From Tabrizicola piscis (GTDB lineage: Bacteria > Pseudomonadota > Alphaproteobacteria > Rhodobacterales > Rhodobacteraceae): a stretch of 64,000 nt of DNA. Location: the NCBI RefSeq assembly GCF_003940805.1, contig NZ_CP034329.1, forward strand, positions 62,001-126,000, written 5' to 3'. Below the pieces are notes generated by a model. It made no database searches. It had not been told where the DNA came from and worked only from the letters and a program-made list of their open reading frames with translations. This document shows positions 52,872 through 60,361 of the stretch, in pieces (position 1 is the first letter of the stretch; each line of letters opens with the position of its first letter). The position numbers were made by a program, and so were the translations under genes.

Positions 52872-53390
52872 TCACGCAGCGACCTGCAGCGCCCGGGCGG
52901 CCAAGGCGCGCCAGAGCGGGTCGACGAGACGCCCGTCCAGAAGATCGGCGCGGTGGCGCAGCCGCTTCGCCAGATCTGGCTCTCCCCAGGCGGCGGCGCG
53001 GCCCGCCTGCGCGCGCAGCTGGCTTGCCTCGGTCACTACGCCGCGCGCCTCAGCCGCGCTCGACACCGGGTGGCACCAAGCGACGGCGTGGCCGCTGGCG
53101 GCCCCGGCCAGCACAAGGCGCTCGTCGCGGTCGAGGATTGCCAGAAGCTGGGTCGCGGCATCCGGGGCGATCCCCTCGGCATGGTCGATCGCACCCTGCA
53201 TGGCCTCGGCCAGCGTCGCGAAGTGGGCGAGGACCAGCGGAACGGCGCGGCCCAACATCAGATCGGCCGGTGCGCGGCGCGACAGGGTCAGGGCGAAGGG
53301 CAGGTTGGGATCAGTGTCGCCCGAGGGAAAATGCGGCGGGACGCCCTGTGCGTAGGCGGACGGCTGGATCAGCAATGGCAGGTCGAACAT
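52872..53390 (-). CDS. Conserved hypothetical protein
   Basis: 172 residues from the ATG at 53388-53390. Hydrophobic-helical with Ala-rich repeats (LRAQAGRAAAWGEPDLAKRL) and an opening MFDLPLLIQPSAYAQGVPPH. No signal peptide. I do not recognise the family. It lies in the leftward plasmid run between the RadC-like and DUF6878 genes. Confidence 0.6.
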   Translation of the reverse strand: MFDLPLLIQPSAYAQGVPPHFPSGDTDPNLPFALTLSRRAPADLMLGRAVPLVLAHFATLAEAMQGAIDHAEGIAPDAATQLLAILDRDERLVLAGAASGHAVAWCHPVSSAAEARGVVTEASQLRAQAGRAAAWGEPDLAKRLRHRADLLDGRLVDPLWRALAARALQVAA

Positions 53391-53496
53391 GGGAAGATCT
53401 CCGACGGCGCGGGAAGCCTCTCTCACCGCTTCATCCGTCAAAGACCAAACCGCCGCCCTCTTCCTCGAAGCGGCGGCGGCAGGTTCGCAGGCGAAG

Positions 53497-53937
53497 TCAG
53501 AGCCTGCCCAAAGCCCGCAGGCTCAGCTCCGTTCCGGCACCGACGATGATGTGGTCGTGCAACGTCAGACCGAGATACCTGCACCCCTTCTGGATCTCCT
53601 TGGTCATGCTGAGATCGGCCTCCGACGGCGTCGGATCGCCCGAGGGGTGGTTGTGGATCAGGATCAGGGCGCTGGCATTCAGCATCAGCGCCCGCTTGAT
53701 CACCTCGCGCGGATAGACGGGGACATGATCGACTGTGCCGGTCGACAATAGCTCATCGCCGATGATGCGGTTCTTGCGGTCGAGATAGAGGACATGGAAG
53801 CGCTCGATGGGCCCGCGAACGCTGAACGCGCAATAGTCCATCAGCGCCTGCCAGCTGCCGATGACCGGGTTCTGGCTGAGGTAACGGCCGAGGATGTCAC
53901 GAGCCTCGAGGATGACGGTTTCTTCCTGGGGGGTCAT
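53497..53937 (-). CDS. RadC-like JAB/MPN-domain protein
   Basis: 146 residues from the ATG at 53935-53937. JAMM metal motif LILIHNHPSGDPTPSEAD (His-x-His … Ser … Asp) with the preceding PREVIKRALMLNASALIL. RadC-like proteins on mobile elements are often antirestriction-associated or of unknown role; the chromosomal RadC has an extra N-terminal helix-hairpin domain that is missing here. It lies directly downstream of the DUF932 gene. Confidence 0.88.
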   Translation of the reverse strand: MTPQEETVILEARDILGRYLSQNPVIGSWQALMDYCAFSVRGPIERFHVLYLDRKNRIIGDELLSTGTVDHVPVYPREVIKRALMLNASALILIHNHPSGDPTPSEADLSMTKEIQKGCRYLGLTLHDHIIVGAGTELSLRALGRL

Positions 53938-54067
53938 GGGGGTCTCGCTGAACTGCGCGCGCCGAAGCCCCCTGCCCTGTCGAGGCGGGGCCAGTGGCGC
54001 GCTGCTGGAAAAGAAATGGGCGCGACCGCCCCGGATGCGGGCGGTCGCGTTGGTTGGGAACAGCCCG

Positions 54068-55267
54068 TCAACCGATCCGGTCGAGCAGCTTCTTGGCGCG
54101 CCCTTCCATGTCGAGGCGGGCATCCTGCTGGGTCTTGTCGCGCGCGAGCCGCGTGATGCCCTGCACGAAATCGAAGATGCTCTCGGGCGGGCGGCCCTCT
54201 TCCATCAGCACCTTCTCGATAATCTTGCCTGACTCCGCCTTCGAGAACCCGCGCTTGCGCAGGAAGTCATCCCGGTCCTCGTCCGTCCGCGCCACAATCT
54301 GCTGCCGCGCCGCCTTGATGCCGTTCACGAAGCCCTGCGGCGAGGAATTGGCGAACCGCGTCAGCGCCGGGGCAGCCTCATGCGCAAAGCGCGAGGCGGC
54401 GTATTTCGAGTGGCGAATCTTGATCTCCTGGAAATCCTCGACGCCCCAGAGGTTGCGGTTCTGGCACACGGCACGGAGGTAGAAGCTCGCCATGCCGAGC
54501 GTCTTCGCACCAACTTCGGAGTTCCAGCAGTAGAAGCCCCGGAAGTAGAGATCGGGGGAGCCGTCGGGCAGGCGGCCCGCCTCGATCGGGTTGTGGTCGT
54601 CGACCAGAAACAGGAAGACATCGCGGTCCGAGGCATACAGGGTGGTCGTGTCGCGGCTGATCTCGACATCGGGGTTGTAGACCCCGGTCGACCAGTCGAG
54701 CACACCCGGCACCTTCCAGCGCGTATCGCCGGTGCCATTGCCCGCGATGCGCTGCACCGCCTCGACCAACTCGTGGTCATGGATGCGGCCATAGTCGGGG
54801 CCGGTCACGGCGCGCAGTTCGGTGCGACCATCCTCGGTCTCGAAGGTCTTCACCTGCTCGGCGCGGTGGTTGGTCAGGCCGTATTGCAGATTGATCCCCG
54901 CCAGCGGCGCGGGCAGTTGCCGCAGGTAGGAGGCAGGAGCGCCGACGATGCTGGCAAGCTGGCCGAACGCCCAGTGCGTGGGCGCGACCGGTTCTTGCGC
55001 TTTCGGCAGGACCAGGTGCATCCGCTCGGCGCTATCACGCGTTGCTTCGACCCGGATGTCGGCCGTCTGCACCACACGGCTGCGGCTGCGTTCGGACCGA
55101 CCTTTCACCGATGCCCAGAGATCATCGAGCGACAGGTACCGCTCGTCATCAGGCCGGTTGAACCATTCGGACGACACCCGCCCGTTCCGCTCACCCCGGC
55201 TCACATCCACTTTCCAGCCACCAGCACGCGTCGGCGCGACCGGATCCAGAACTTCTACAACGCCCAT
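54068..55267 (-). CDS. DUF932 protein
   Basis: 399 residues. DUF932 signature blocks: YLSLDDLWASVKGRSERSRS, WAFGQLASIVGAPASYLRQL, LRAVTGPDYGRIHDHELVEA and FYCWNSEVGAKTLGMASFYL. These proteins are phage LGT- or plasmid-encoded and commonly sit next to SSB and RadC; a role in DNA replication, recombination or antirestriction is suspected but unproven. Starts the leftward run after the divergent gene at 55571. Confidence 0.88.
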   Translation of the reverse strand: MGVVEVLDPVAPTRAGGWKVDVSRGERNGRVSSEWFNRPDDERYLSLDDLWASVKGRSERSRSRVVQTADIRVEATRDSAERMHLVLPKAQEPVAPTHWAFGQLASIVGAPASYLRQLPAPLAGINLQYGLTNHRAEQVKTFETEDGRTELRAVTGPDYGRIHDHELVEAVQRIAGNGTGDTRWKVPGVLDWSTGVYNPDVEISRDTTTLYASDRDVFLFLVDDHNPIEAGRLPDGSPDLYFRGFYCWNSEVGAKTLGMASFYLRAVCQNRNLWGVEDFQEIKIRHSKYAASRFAHEAAPALTRFANSSPQGFVNGIKAARQQIVARTDEDRDDFLRKRGFSKAESGKIIEKVLMEEGRPPESIFDFVQGITRLARDKTQQDARLDMEGRAKKLLDRIG

Positions 55268-55570
55268 CGGCTATCTCCCGTGACAGGCGCCGGAAGCCAC
55301 TCTCCCGACCCTCAACCCGTCACCGGGAAACCGGCACAACTCGGACTCTCTCGGGCAAACGGTGCAAAGCCAGAGGCGCTCCAACCCCGCAACGCATCGG
55401 TCTTGACCTGCAATCGAAAATGGCAGACGTTGTATATGGCCTTTCTCGCAGGCCGGTGTGCCCGCCACGCGAAGCTTTGCAGCGATTTTGACTTCGAACA
55501 GCAGACTTCATGCCATAGGCGGGTCTGATTAGCAGCGGGCACCTAGTCGGATCCAGCTTGGACATGGATC
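55268..55570. other. 303-bp divergent promoter region
   Basis: Lies between DUF932 (leftward) and the gene at 55571 (rightward). No gene seen. A TTGACT box at 55488-55493 could be the -35 of the rightward promoter, but no good -10 is found at 17 bases. Confidence 0.35.
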
Positions 55571-56713
55571 ATGACACAGAACGATAAGCTTAAGAACTTG
55601 AAACTCCTGGCAAAGCGTTACGCCAGAGCGACCGGTCAACCACAGCACGCAGCGCTCGACCTTGTTGCGGCGCGATTGGACTTTCCCCATTGGAATGCCT
55701 TGACGGGTAGCGCCAAAGGAGAGTGGGCTCCCTCCGAAGCACAAGTCGCCACGATCAAGGCCTTCGTGGAACGGATCACTTCCTACGAGGGTTCGACCTT
55801 CGACCATATCTTCGGGGGCCCCGATGCCGTCACTCGAGGAGAAGTCCGAGGGTATCCATACGCGCTGAAAACAATGCTTGGCGACGTCCGCATGGAAGGT
55901 GATGGTTGGCGGATCATCCTGCCAGAAAACCCTTCAGCTGCCCCTCGGGTCGAAATCGACATCAAGCATGCCCAGAACAGCCCGATGAACGATCGGGTGC
56001 TGTGTGAAGAAGCCATCGGGATTGCAAAGGAATTGATGCAAAGCGTGAAAGCGCAACGATTTGCCGACTGGCCACGGCGCGCCACGAAACCTGATGCAGA
56101 GGGAAAGGTCCGCCACCCGTTTTTGGAGATGGAGGAATCAAACCTCTGGTACTGCCTACACTGCAACGCAGAAATCACCGGCCCACAGATCGCTGGAACC
56201 CATTGGCATTGCCCCGGCTGCGGCGCATCACCAATCAACATTTTTCCTGAAGCGTTCTGGTTAGGACCGAACGAGGAAAAGCCAGTGCCGGTTCAAGCTC
56301 GTGCCGAAGGTCAAGGGACTGAACCCATCGCCTCTATCGTCGATCCGCGGCCGAAGCTTGATCTCAGCAAGGACCAGGTGACCCATTTGATCCGGGCAGC
56401 TCTGTTCGAGGATGCAACCAATGCCAGTGAGCGCATGGGAGCAGGTCTGGCCGAAATCTGGGTGGATGACGATCTCGATGTCGTTGTTTCCTTCGAGGAT
56501 CACTACTGGCCCGAAGAAAAGGAGCCCACGGCGGCGATCGACGTGGCTGCAGTGCTCGGGATCGAGCTGGAGTTGGAAGTTATGTGGTCGGATCCGCTGT
56601 TCGCGTGGCCCGGTTTGGGCACCGTGACACAGAGCACGGCCGAATACACTCGCATGATGCTTGATGCCTATCGCAGTCACGGCATCGTCGAAGAAAGGGA
56701 CGCGAACCGGTAG
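55571..56713 (+). CDS. Hypothetical protein with a zinc ribbon
   Basis: 380 residues. The N-terminus (LKNLKLLAKRYARATGQPQH, HWNALTG) is a helical domain seen in many plasmid proteins of unknown role. A zinc ribbon CLHC…WHCPGCG lies at about residues 197-220. The rest is alpha/beta with a Pro/Glu-rich region near 310-330 (EEKEPTAAIDV). It is the only rightward gene in this part of the backbone and is convergent with ssb. Function unknown. Confidence 0.65.
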   Translation: MTQNDKLKNLKLLAKRYARATGQPQHAALDLVAARLDFPHWNALTGSAKGEWAPSEAQVATIKAFVERITSYEGSTFDHIFGGPDAVTRGEVRGYPYALKTMLGDVRMEGDGWRIILPENPSAAPRVEIDIKHAQNSPMNDRVLCEEAIGIAKELMQSVKAQRFADWPRRATKPDAEGKVRHPFLEMEESNLWYCLHCNAEITGPQIAGTHWHCPGCGASPINIFPEAFWLGPNEEKPVPVQARAEGQGTEPIASIVDPRPKLDLSKDQVTHLIRAALFEDATNASERMGAGLAEIWVDDDLDVVVSFEDHYWPEEKEPTAAIDVAAVLGIELELEVMWSDPLFAWPGLGTVTQSTAEYTRMMLDAYRSHGIVEERDANR

Positions 56714-56780
56714 CTGCGCAGTCTATGCGGCCTCGGACGCTCAAGGAGGCGGGCAACAGAAGGCGAAAACTGCCTTTGGC

Positions 56781-56800
56781 CCGGCGGGTTTCCCCGCCGG
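56781..56800. terminator. GC hairpin downstream of ssb
   Basis: Stem CCGGCGGG / CCCGCCGG with loop TTTC, between the convergent stops at 56713 and 56824. A further hairpin CCCGTTC-CTCA-GAACGGG (56817-56834) covers the ssb stop. The 16-base core of the first hairpin recurs at 63782-63797 past the ParB stop. Confidence 0.55.
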
Positions 56801-56823
56801 ACCCGAGGGGGAGACCCCGTTCC

Positions 56824-57228
56824 TCAGAACGGGATCTCGTCGTCGCGGTCGACCAGCTCGGGGTTTTCGTTCTCGGCCGACTTCGGACGGCTCAGGAAGT
56901 CGACCTTCTCGGCGATGATCTCGCAGCCGTAGCGGTCGTTCCCCATGCTATCGATCCACTTGGTGTAGTGGATGCGGCCGTGGACGAGAACCTTCATGCC
57001 CTTTTCGCAATGCTCCGCGACTGTCTTGCCGAGTCCGTTGAAGCAGGTGATGCGGTGCCATTCGGTGTCCATGACCCGGTAGCCGTTCTCGTCGCGCAGG
57101 ACGCGACCTTCCGAGAGGCGGGGGCGGGAGGTGGCGAGGCTGAAGTTGGTGATCTTGGTGCCGCCCTGGGTGGTGCGGACCTCGGGGGTCTGACCGATGT
57201 TGCCGGCGAGGATGACGATGTTCTGCAT
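56824..57228 (-). CDS. ssb: Single-stranded DNA-binding protein
   Basis: 134 residues from the ATG at 57226-57228; the longer open frame upstream is not needed. OB-fold pattern: IVILAGNIGQTPEVRTTQGG, TNFSLATSRPR, EWHRITCFNGLGKTVAEHCE, KGMKVLVHGRIHYTKW. The C-terminus ends in the acidic tip DDEIPF that recruits partner proteins. It is shorter than the usual SSB (about 165) because the linker is short. It probably coats plasmid DNA during transfer or replication and may complement the host SSB. Confidence 0.93.
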   Translation of the reverse strand: MQNIVILAGNIGQTPEVRTTQGGTKITNFSLATSRPRLSEGRVLRDENGYRVMDTEWHRITCFNGLGKTVAEHCEKGMKVLVHGRIHYTKWIDSMGNDRYGCEIIAEKVDFLSRPKSAENENPELVDRDDEIPF

Positions 57229-57679
57229 GGTAAGCTCCTGTGTGTCCTGTCTTTGGGACCGTCCCTTCGACAAGACCCGGAAAAAGCCCGTCGGGTGACG
57301 CGTGCACGGTGGACGGAACGGCCGCCGGAAACCCCCAGAGGACCGGGGTGGAGCGGGCAGCCCCAAAGGGGCAACACGGCCCGGACTGACGCGGGGTTGC
57401 GCGCGAGAGCCCGAACGGGATTAGGGGATTGTCAGTCGAAGGGATGGCCCAGGAGACAGAGATGCGGAGGGAGCCGATGCCAGAACCTGTCACCCGGCCA
57501 ATCGGGACAGCCTGACCCCCAGTTCAGCAACTCCTTGGCGACGGAAGCGGCGACCGACAGCCATTGCCACCCCTGCCCTTGCCTTACGGGAGTTGCGGCA
57601 CCCTGCATCAACAGGGTATCGATACCGGGACATTCAGGACACGGACCGCATCAATGGCTGATTACGATCTCGAGGCACT
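57229..57679. other. 451-bp region between ssb and IS66
   Basis: No gene recognised. A 12-base palindrome GGTATCGATACC lies at 57615-57626, and an ATG at 57655 opens a short frame (MADYDLEAL) cut by the IS66 end. It likely held the ssb promoter and the start of another backbone gene. Confidence 0.4.
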
Positions 57680-57695
57680 GTAAGCGCTGTCCCGA

Positions 57696-59273
57696 TCACA
57701 CTGTGACGGGGTAATTCCACGGGAGCAGGTCGTCGATCTGGCTTTGCTTGTGGCCTTGAACGATGGCGGTGAGCGTTGCCGTCAGCCATGCGTGGGGATC
57801 GATGCCGTTCATCTTGCAGGTTTCGATCAGCGAGGCGATGACGGCCCAGTTTTCGGCTCCTGCGTCGTGTCCTGCGAAGAGGGCGTTCTTGCGGTTCAGG
57901 GCGATGGGGCGGATGGTGCGTTCGACGGTGTTGTTGTCGATCTCCGCGCGGCCATCGGTGAGGAAGCGTCCCAGTCCGTCACGGTATTTGGCGATGTAGG
58001 TGAGTGCTTCGCCTAAGGGCGATTTGGCCGAGGCGCGGGCGCGGTGATGCGTCAGCCAGTCGTCGATGCGGGCGATGATCGGGGCGGAGCGATCCTGCCG
58101 GACGGCCAGTCGGGTTATGGGGTCTTGGCCGCGGATTCCGGCCTCGATGGCGTAGAGATCGCGGATCAGTGCCACACCTTCCTCAGCAATCGGCGCGGGC
58201 CCGGTGCGGGTGATCTCGATCAGCTTACGGCGGGCATGGGCCCAGCAATATGCGAGTTGGATGCCCGGACCGATCCTGTCCGCTGCGATCAGGCGGTTGT
58301 ATCCGGCATAGCCATCCACTTGCAGGATGCCGCCAAAACCCTGCAATATCCGCTCGGCATGCTGTCCACCGCGACCGGGAGCATAGGTGAAGACAACGCC
58401 AGGTGGAGCTGCACCGCCCCACGGTCGATCATCACGGGCCAAGGCCCAGAAGTATCCCGTCTTGGTTTTTCTTGCACCCGGGTCGAGCACCGGGGCGCGG
58501 GTCTCGTCCATGAAGAGCTTGGTTGATCGCTTCAGGTCCGCCATCAGGGCATCATGCACGGGGCGGAGTTCGAAGGCGGCGCGGCCCACCCAATCGGCAA
58601 GCGTGGATCGGTCGAGATCGACGCCCTGACGGCTGTAGATCTGGGCCTGCCGGTAAAGCGGAAGGTGATCTGCATACTTGCTGACCACCACATGGGCGAC
58701 CGTGGCTTCGGTCGGCATGCCGCCCGGGATCAGCCGCGCAGGGGCCGCCGCCTGTGCAACGCCATCGGTGCAGGACCGGCAGGCATACTTCGGACGGCGG
58801 ATGACGATGACACGGAACTGGGCGGGCACGATGTCGAGACGTTCCGACACGTCCTCGCCAATGCAATGCAGGCAACCACCGCAGGCGCAAGTCAGGCTGT
58901 CCGGTTCGATGACCTCTTCGATGCGCGGCCCCCTCTCACGGTTTGCAAGCAAACCGTTGCCGGGCAACGGGTGCTTGGGCAGCGATCCACGGTTGGCAGA
59001 ACGCCGTTTGGCGGGGCGCTTGGCGGCGCGATCCTCGGCATCCTCTTCGGCATGGATCATAGCCATGGCCGTTTCCAGATCTTCCAACGCCAGTTCGAAT
59101 TGGTCCGGATTACTCTTCTCCGATTTCCGGCCGAAGACCGCCTGCTTGAAGGCCGCGACCAGCTTTTCCAGATGTGCAATGCGCTCGTCCTTGCGCTTGT
59201 CGCGCGCATCCGCGGCGATCAGCATCGCCTTCAGCGCAGCAATTTCTTCAAGCAGATCAGCGGTCTTCGGCAT
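57696..59273 (-). CDS. tnpC: IS66 transposase TnpC
   Basis: 525 residues. N-terminal coiled coil (LEEIAALKAMLIAADARDKR), a zinc-finger CACGG…CIGE and CRSCTDG, then the DDE domain with FMDETRAPVLDPG, QVDGYAGYNRL and the C-terminal IDNNTVERTIRPIALNRKNA. Full length for the family, with no frameshift. Confidence 0.94.
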   Translation of the reverse strand: MPKTADLLEEIAALKAMLIAADARDKRKDERIAHLEKLVAAFKQAVFGRKSEKSNPDQFELALEDLETAMAMIHAEEDAEDRAAKRPAKRRSANRGSLPKHPLPGNGLLANRERGPRIEEVIEPDSLTCACGGCLHCIGEDVSERLDIVPAQFRVIVIRRPKYACRSCTDGVAQAAAPARLIPGGMPTEATVAHVVVSKYADHLPLYRQAQIYSRQGVDLDRSTLADWVGRAAFELRPVHDALMADLKRSTKLFMDETRAPVLDPGARKTKTGYFWALARDDRPWGGAAPPGVVFTYAPGRGGQHAERILQGFGGILQVDGYAGYNRLIAADRIGPGIQLAYCWAHARRKLIEITRTGPAPIAEEGVALIRDLYAIEAGIRGQDPITRLAVRQDRSAPIIARIDDWLTHHRARASAKSPLGEALTYIAKYRDGLGRFLTDGRAEIDNNTVERTIRPIALNRKNALFAGHDAGAENWAVIASLIETCKMNGIDPHAWLTATLTAIVQGHKQSQIDDLLPWNYPVTV

Positions 59274-59352
59274 GGCAGGTTTTTACCAAACCACCATGGG
59301 CTATGCCTCTGGAAAGAGCCGACTGAGTCATCCTGCCGCAGCCTTGAACGGC

Positions 59353-59706
59353 TCATTCCACCGCTTCGGGAGCCTTCGCCTCGATGGCCCGAACCCGTCG
59401 CCAGTCCAGACCTGCAAACAGCGCCTCAAATTGCGCGTGGTTCATCAGCATCAACCCGTCCTTCACGGCAGGCCAGGTGAAGCTGTGCTCCTCCAGCCGC
59501 TTGTATGCCATCACCAGACCGGTGCCGTCCCAATACAAGAGCTTCAGCCGATCCGCTTTTCTGGCGCGGAAGACGAAGACCGTTCCGGTGAACGGGTCCT
59601 TGCGCAGCTCGTTCTTCACCATCGCGGCCAGGCTGTCGTGCCCCTTGCGGAAGTCGATGGGCTTCGTCGCCACCATGATCCGCACCCGGTTCGACGGGAA
59701 GATCAC
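59353..59706 (-). CDS. tnpB: IS66 accessory protein TnpB
   Basis: 117 residues: VMVATKPIDFRKGHDSLAAM-type opening (here RIMVATKPIDFRKGHDSLAA) and GTVFVFRARKADRLKLLYWD. The IS66 Orf2 protein needed for transposition. It overlaps tnpA by 4 bases and is upstream of tnpC. Confidence 0.93.
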   Translation of the reverse strand: MIFPSNRVRIMVATKPIDFRKGHDSLAAMVKNELRKDPFTGTVFVFRARKADRLKLLYWDGTGLVMAYKRLEEHSFTWPAVKDGLMLMNHAQFEALFAGLDWRRVRAIEAKAPEAVE

Positions 59707-60077
59707 GGGCGGGCCTGCAGAGCCATAACCAGTTCCGCGACCCGTGTCGCAGGCGTGGCAGCATCCAGGCGCACCGTCACAGGCCCAATCATCAGATCAA
59801 TCGACGCAATCGTGACCGGTGTCGTGACCGACTGCGGCGAAGCCACAGGTGCTGCGAACTCTGCCCCCGCAACCTCGGGCACAACCAGCTTGCCCTTCCG
59901 AGCCAACGTCCGCCAAGACGACAGGTGGTTCGCCTTCAGCCCATGCCTACGCGCCACCTCGTTCACCATGATCCCGGGAACCAGCGTCTCCGCCACCACT
60001 CGTCCCTTCGCCTCATCCGACCATCGCCGCTTCGCCGCCGGGGCCGCCAGCAACTCCACAAACCCAACGGCCTCCAT
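59703..60077 (-). CDS. tnpA: IS66 accessory protein TnpA
   Basis: 124 residues from the ATG at 60075-60077 (an upstream in-frame start at 60137 would add 20). HTH region: RWSDEAKGRVVAETLVPGIM, VNEVARRHGLKANHLSSWR. The Orf1 protein of IS66, a probable DNA-binding factor. Confidence 0.88.
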   Translation of the reverse strand: MEAVGFVELLAAPAAKRRWSDEAKGRVVAETLVPGIMVNEVARRHGLKANHLSSWRTLARKGKLVVPEVAGAEFAAPVASPQSVTTPVTIASIDLMIGPVTVRLDAATPATRVAELVMALQARP

Positions 60078-60361
60078 ACTGCGCTCCCGATGGACTCCCA
60101 CCGACACCTCCCCTGCAAATCTCCGCACGGGCCGCATCGCAGATTACAGATTCAGCGGGAAGGTGGGGCCAGAACAGCGCTTACGGAAAGACCGCGAGCG
60201 ACCTAGCCATCAGTTGAAGGCTTGATCTTGGCAATCGGCCCAGAGCTCCATTCGCCTAAAAGCCGGGCGCTGCCACGTAGCTTCACAGAACCGGTCATTC
60301 GTCCATCCTGCAGCATTTTTGGTGGGTGCAGGCCGACGGAGCGGAACCAAGCCGACCTTGA

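Larger units (their letters stand above)
57680..60184 (-). mobile_element. IS66-family insertion sequence
   Basis: 2,505 bp. Ends are inverted repeats GTAAGCGCTGT (57680-57690) and, from the other side, GTAAGCGCTGT read inward from 60184, the IS66 terminal signature. It carries the usual tnpA, tnpB and tnpC, all leftward. The 8-bp flanks differ (GAGGCACT left, GGAAAGAC right), so no target duplication is present and one side was probably lost by deletion or recombination. Confidence 0.93.

Noticed and set aside
57672-60192. 8-bp target duplication of IS66
   Set aside because: The flanking octamers GAGGCACT and GGAAAGAC do not match in any register I tried.
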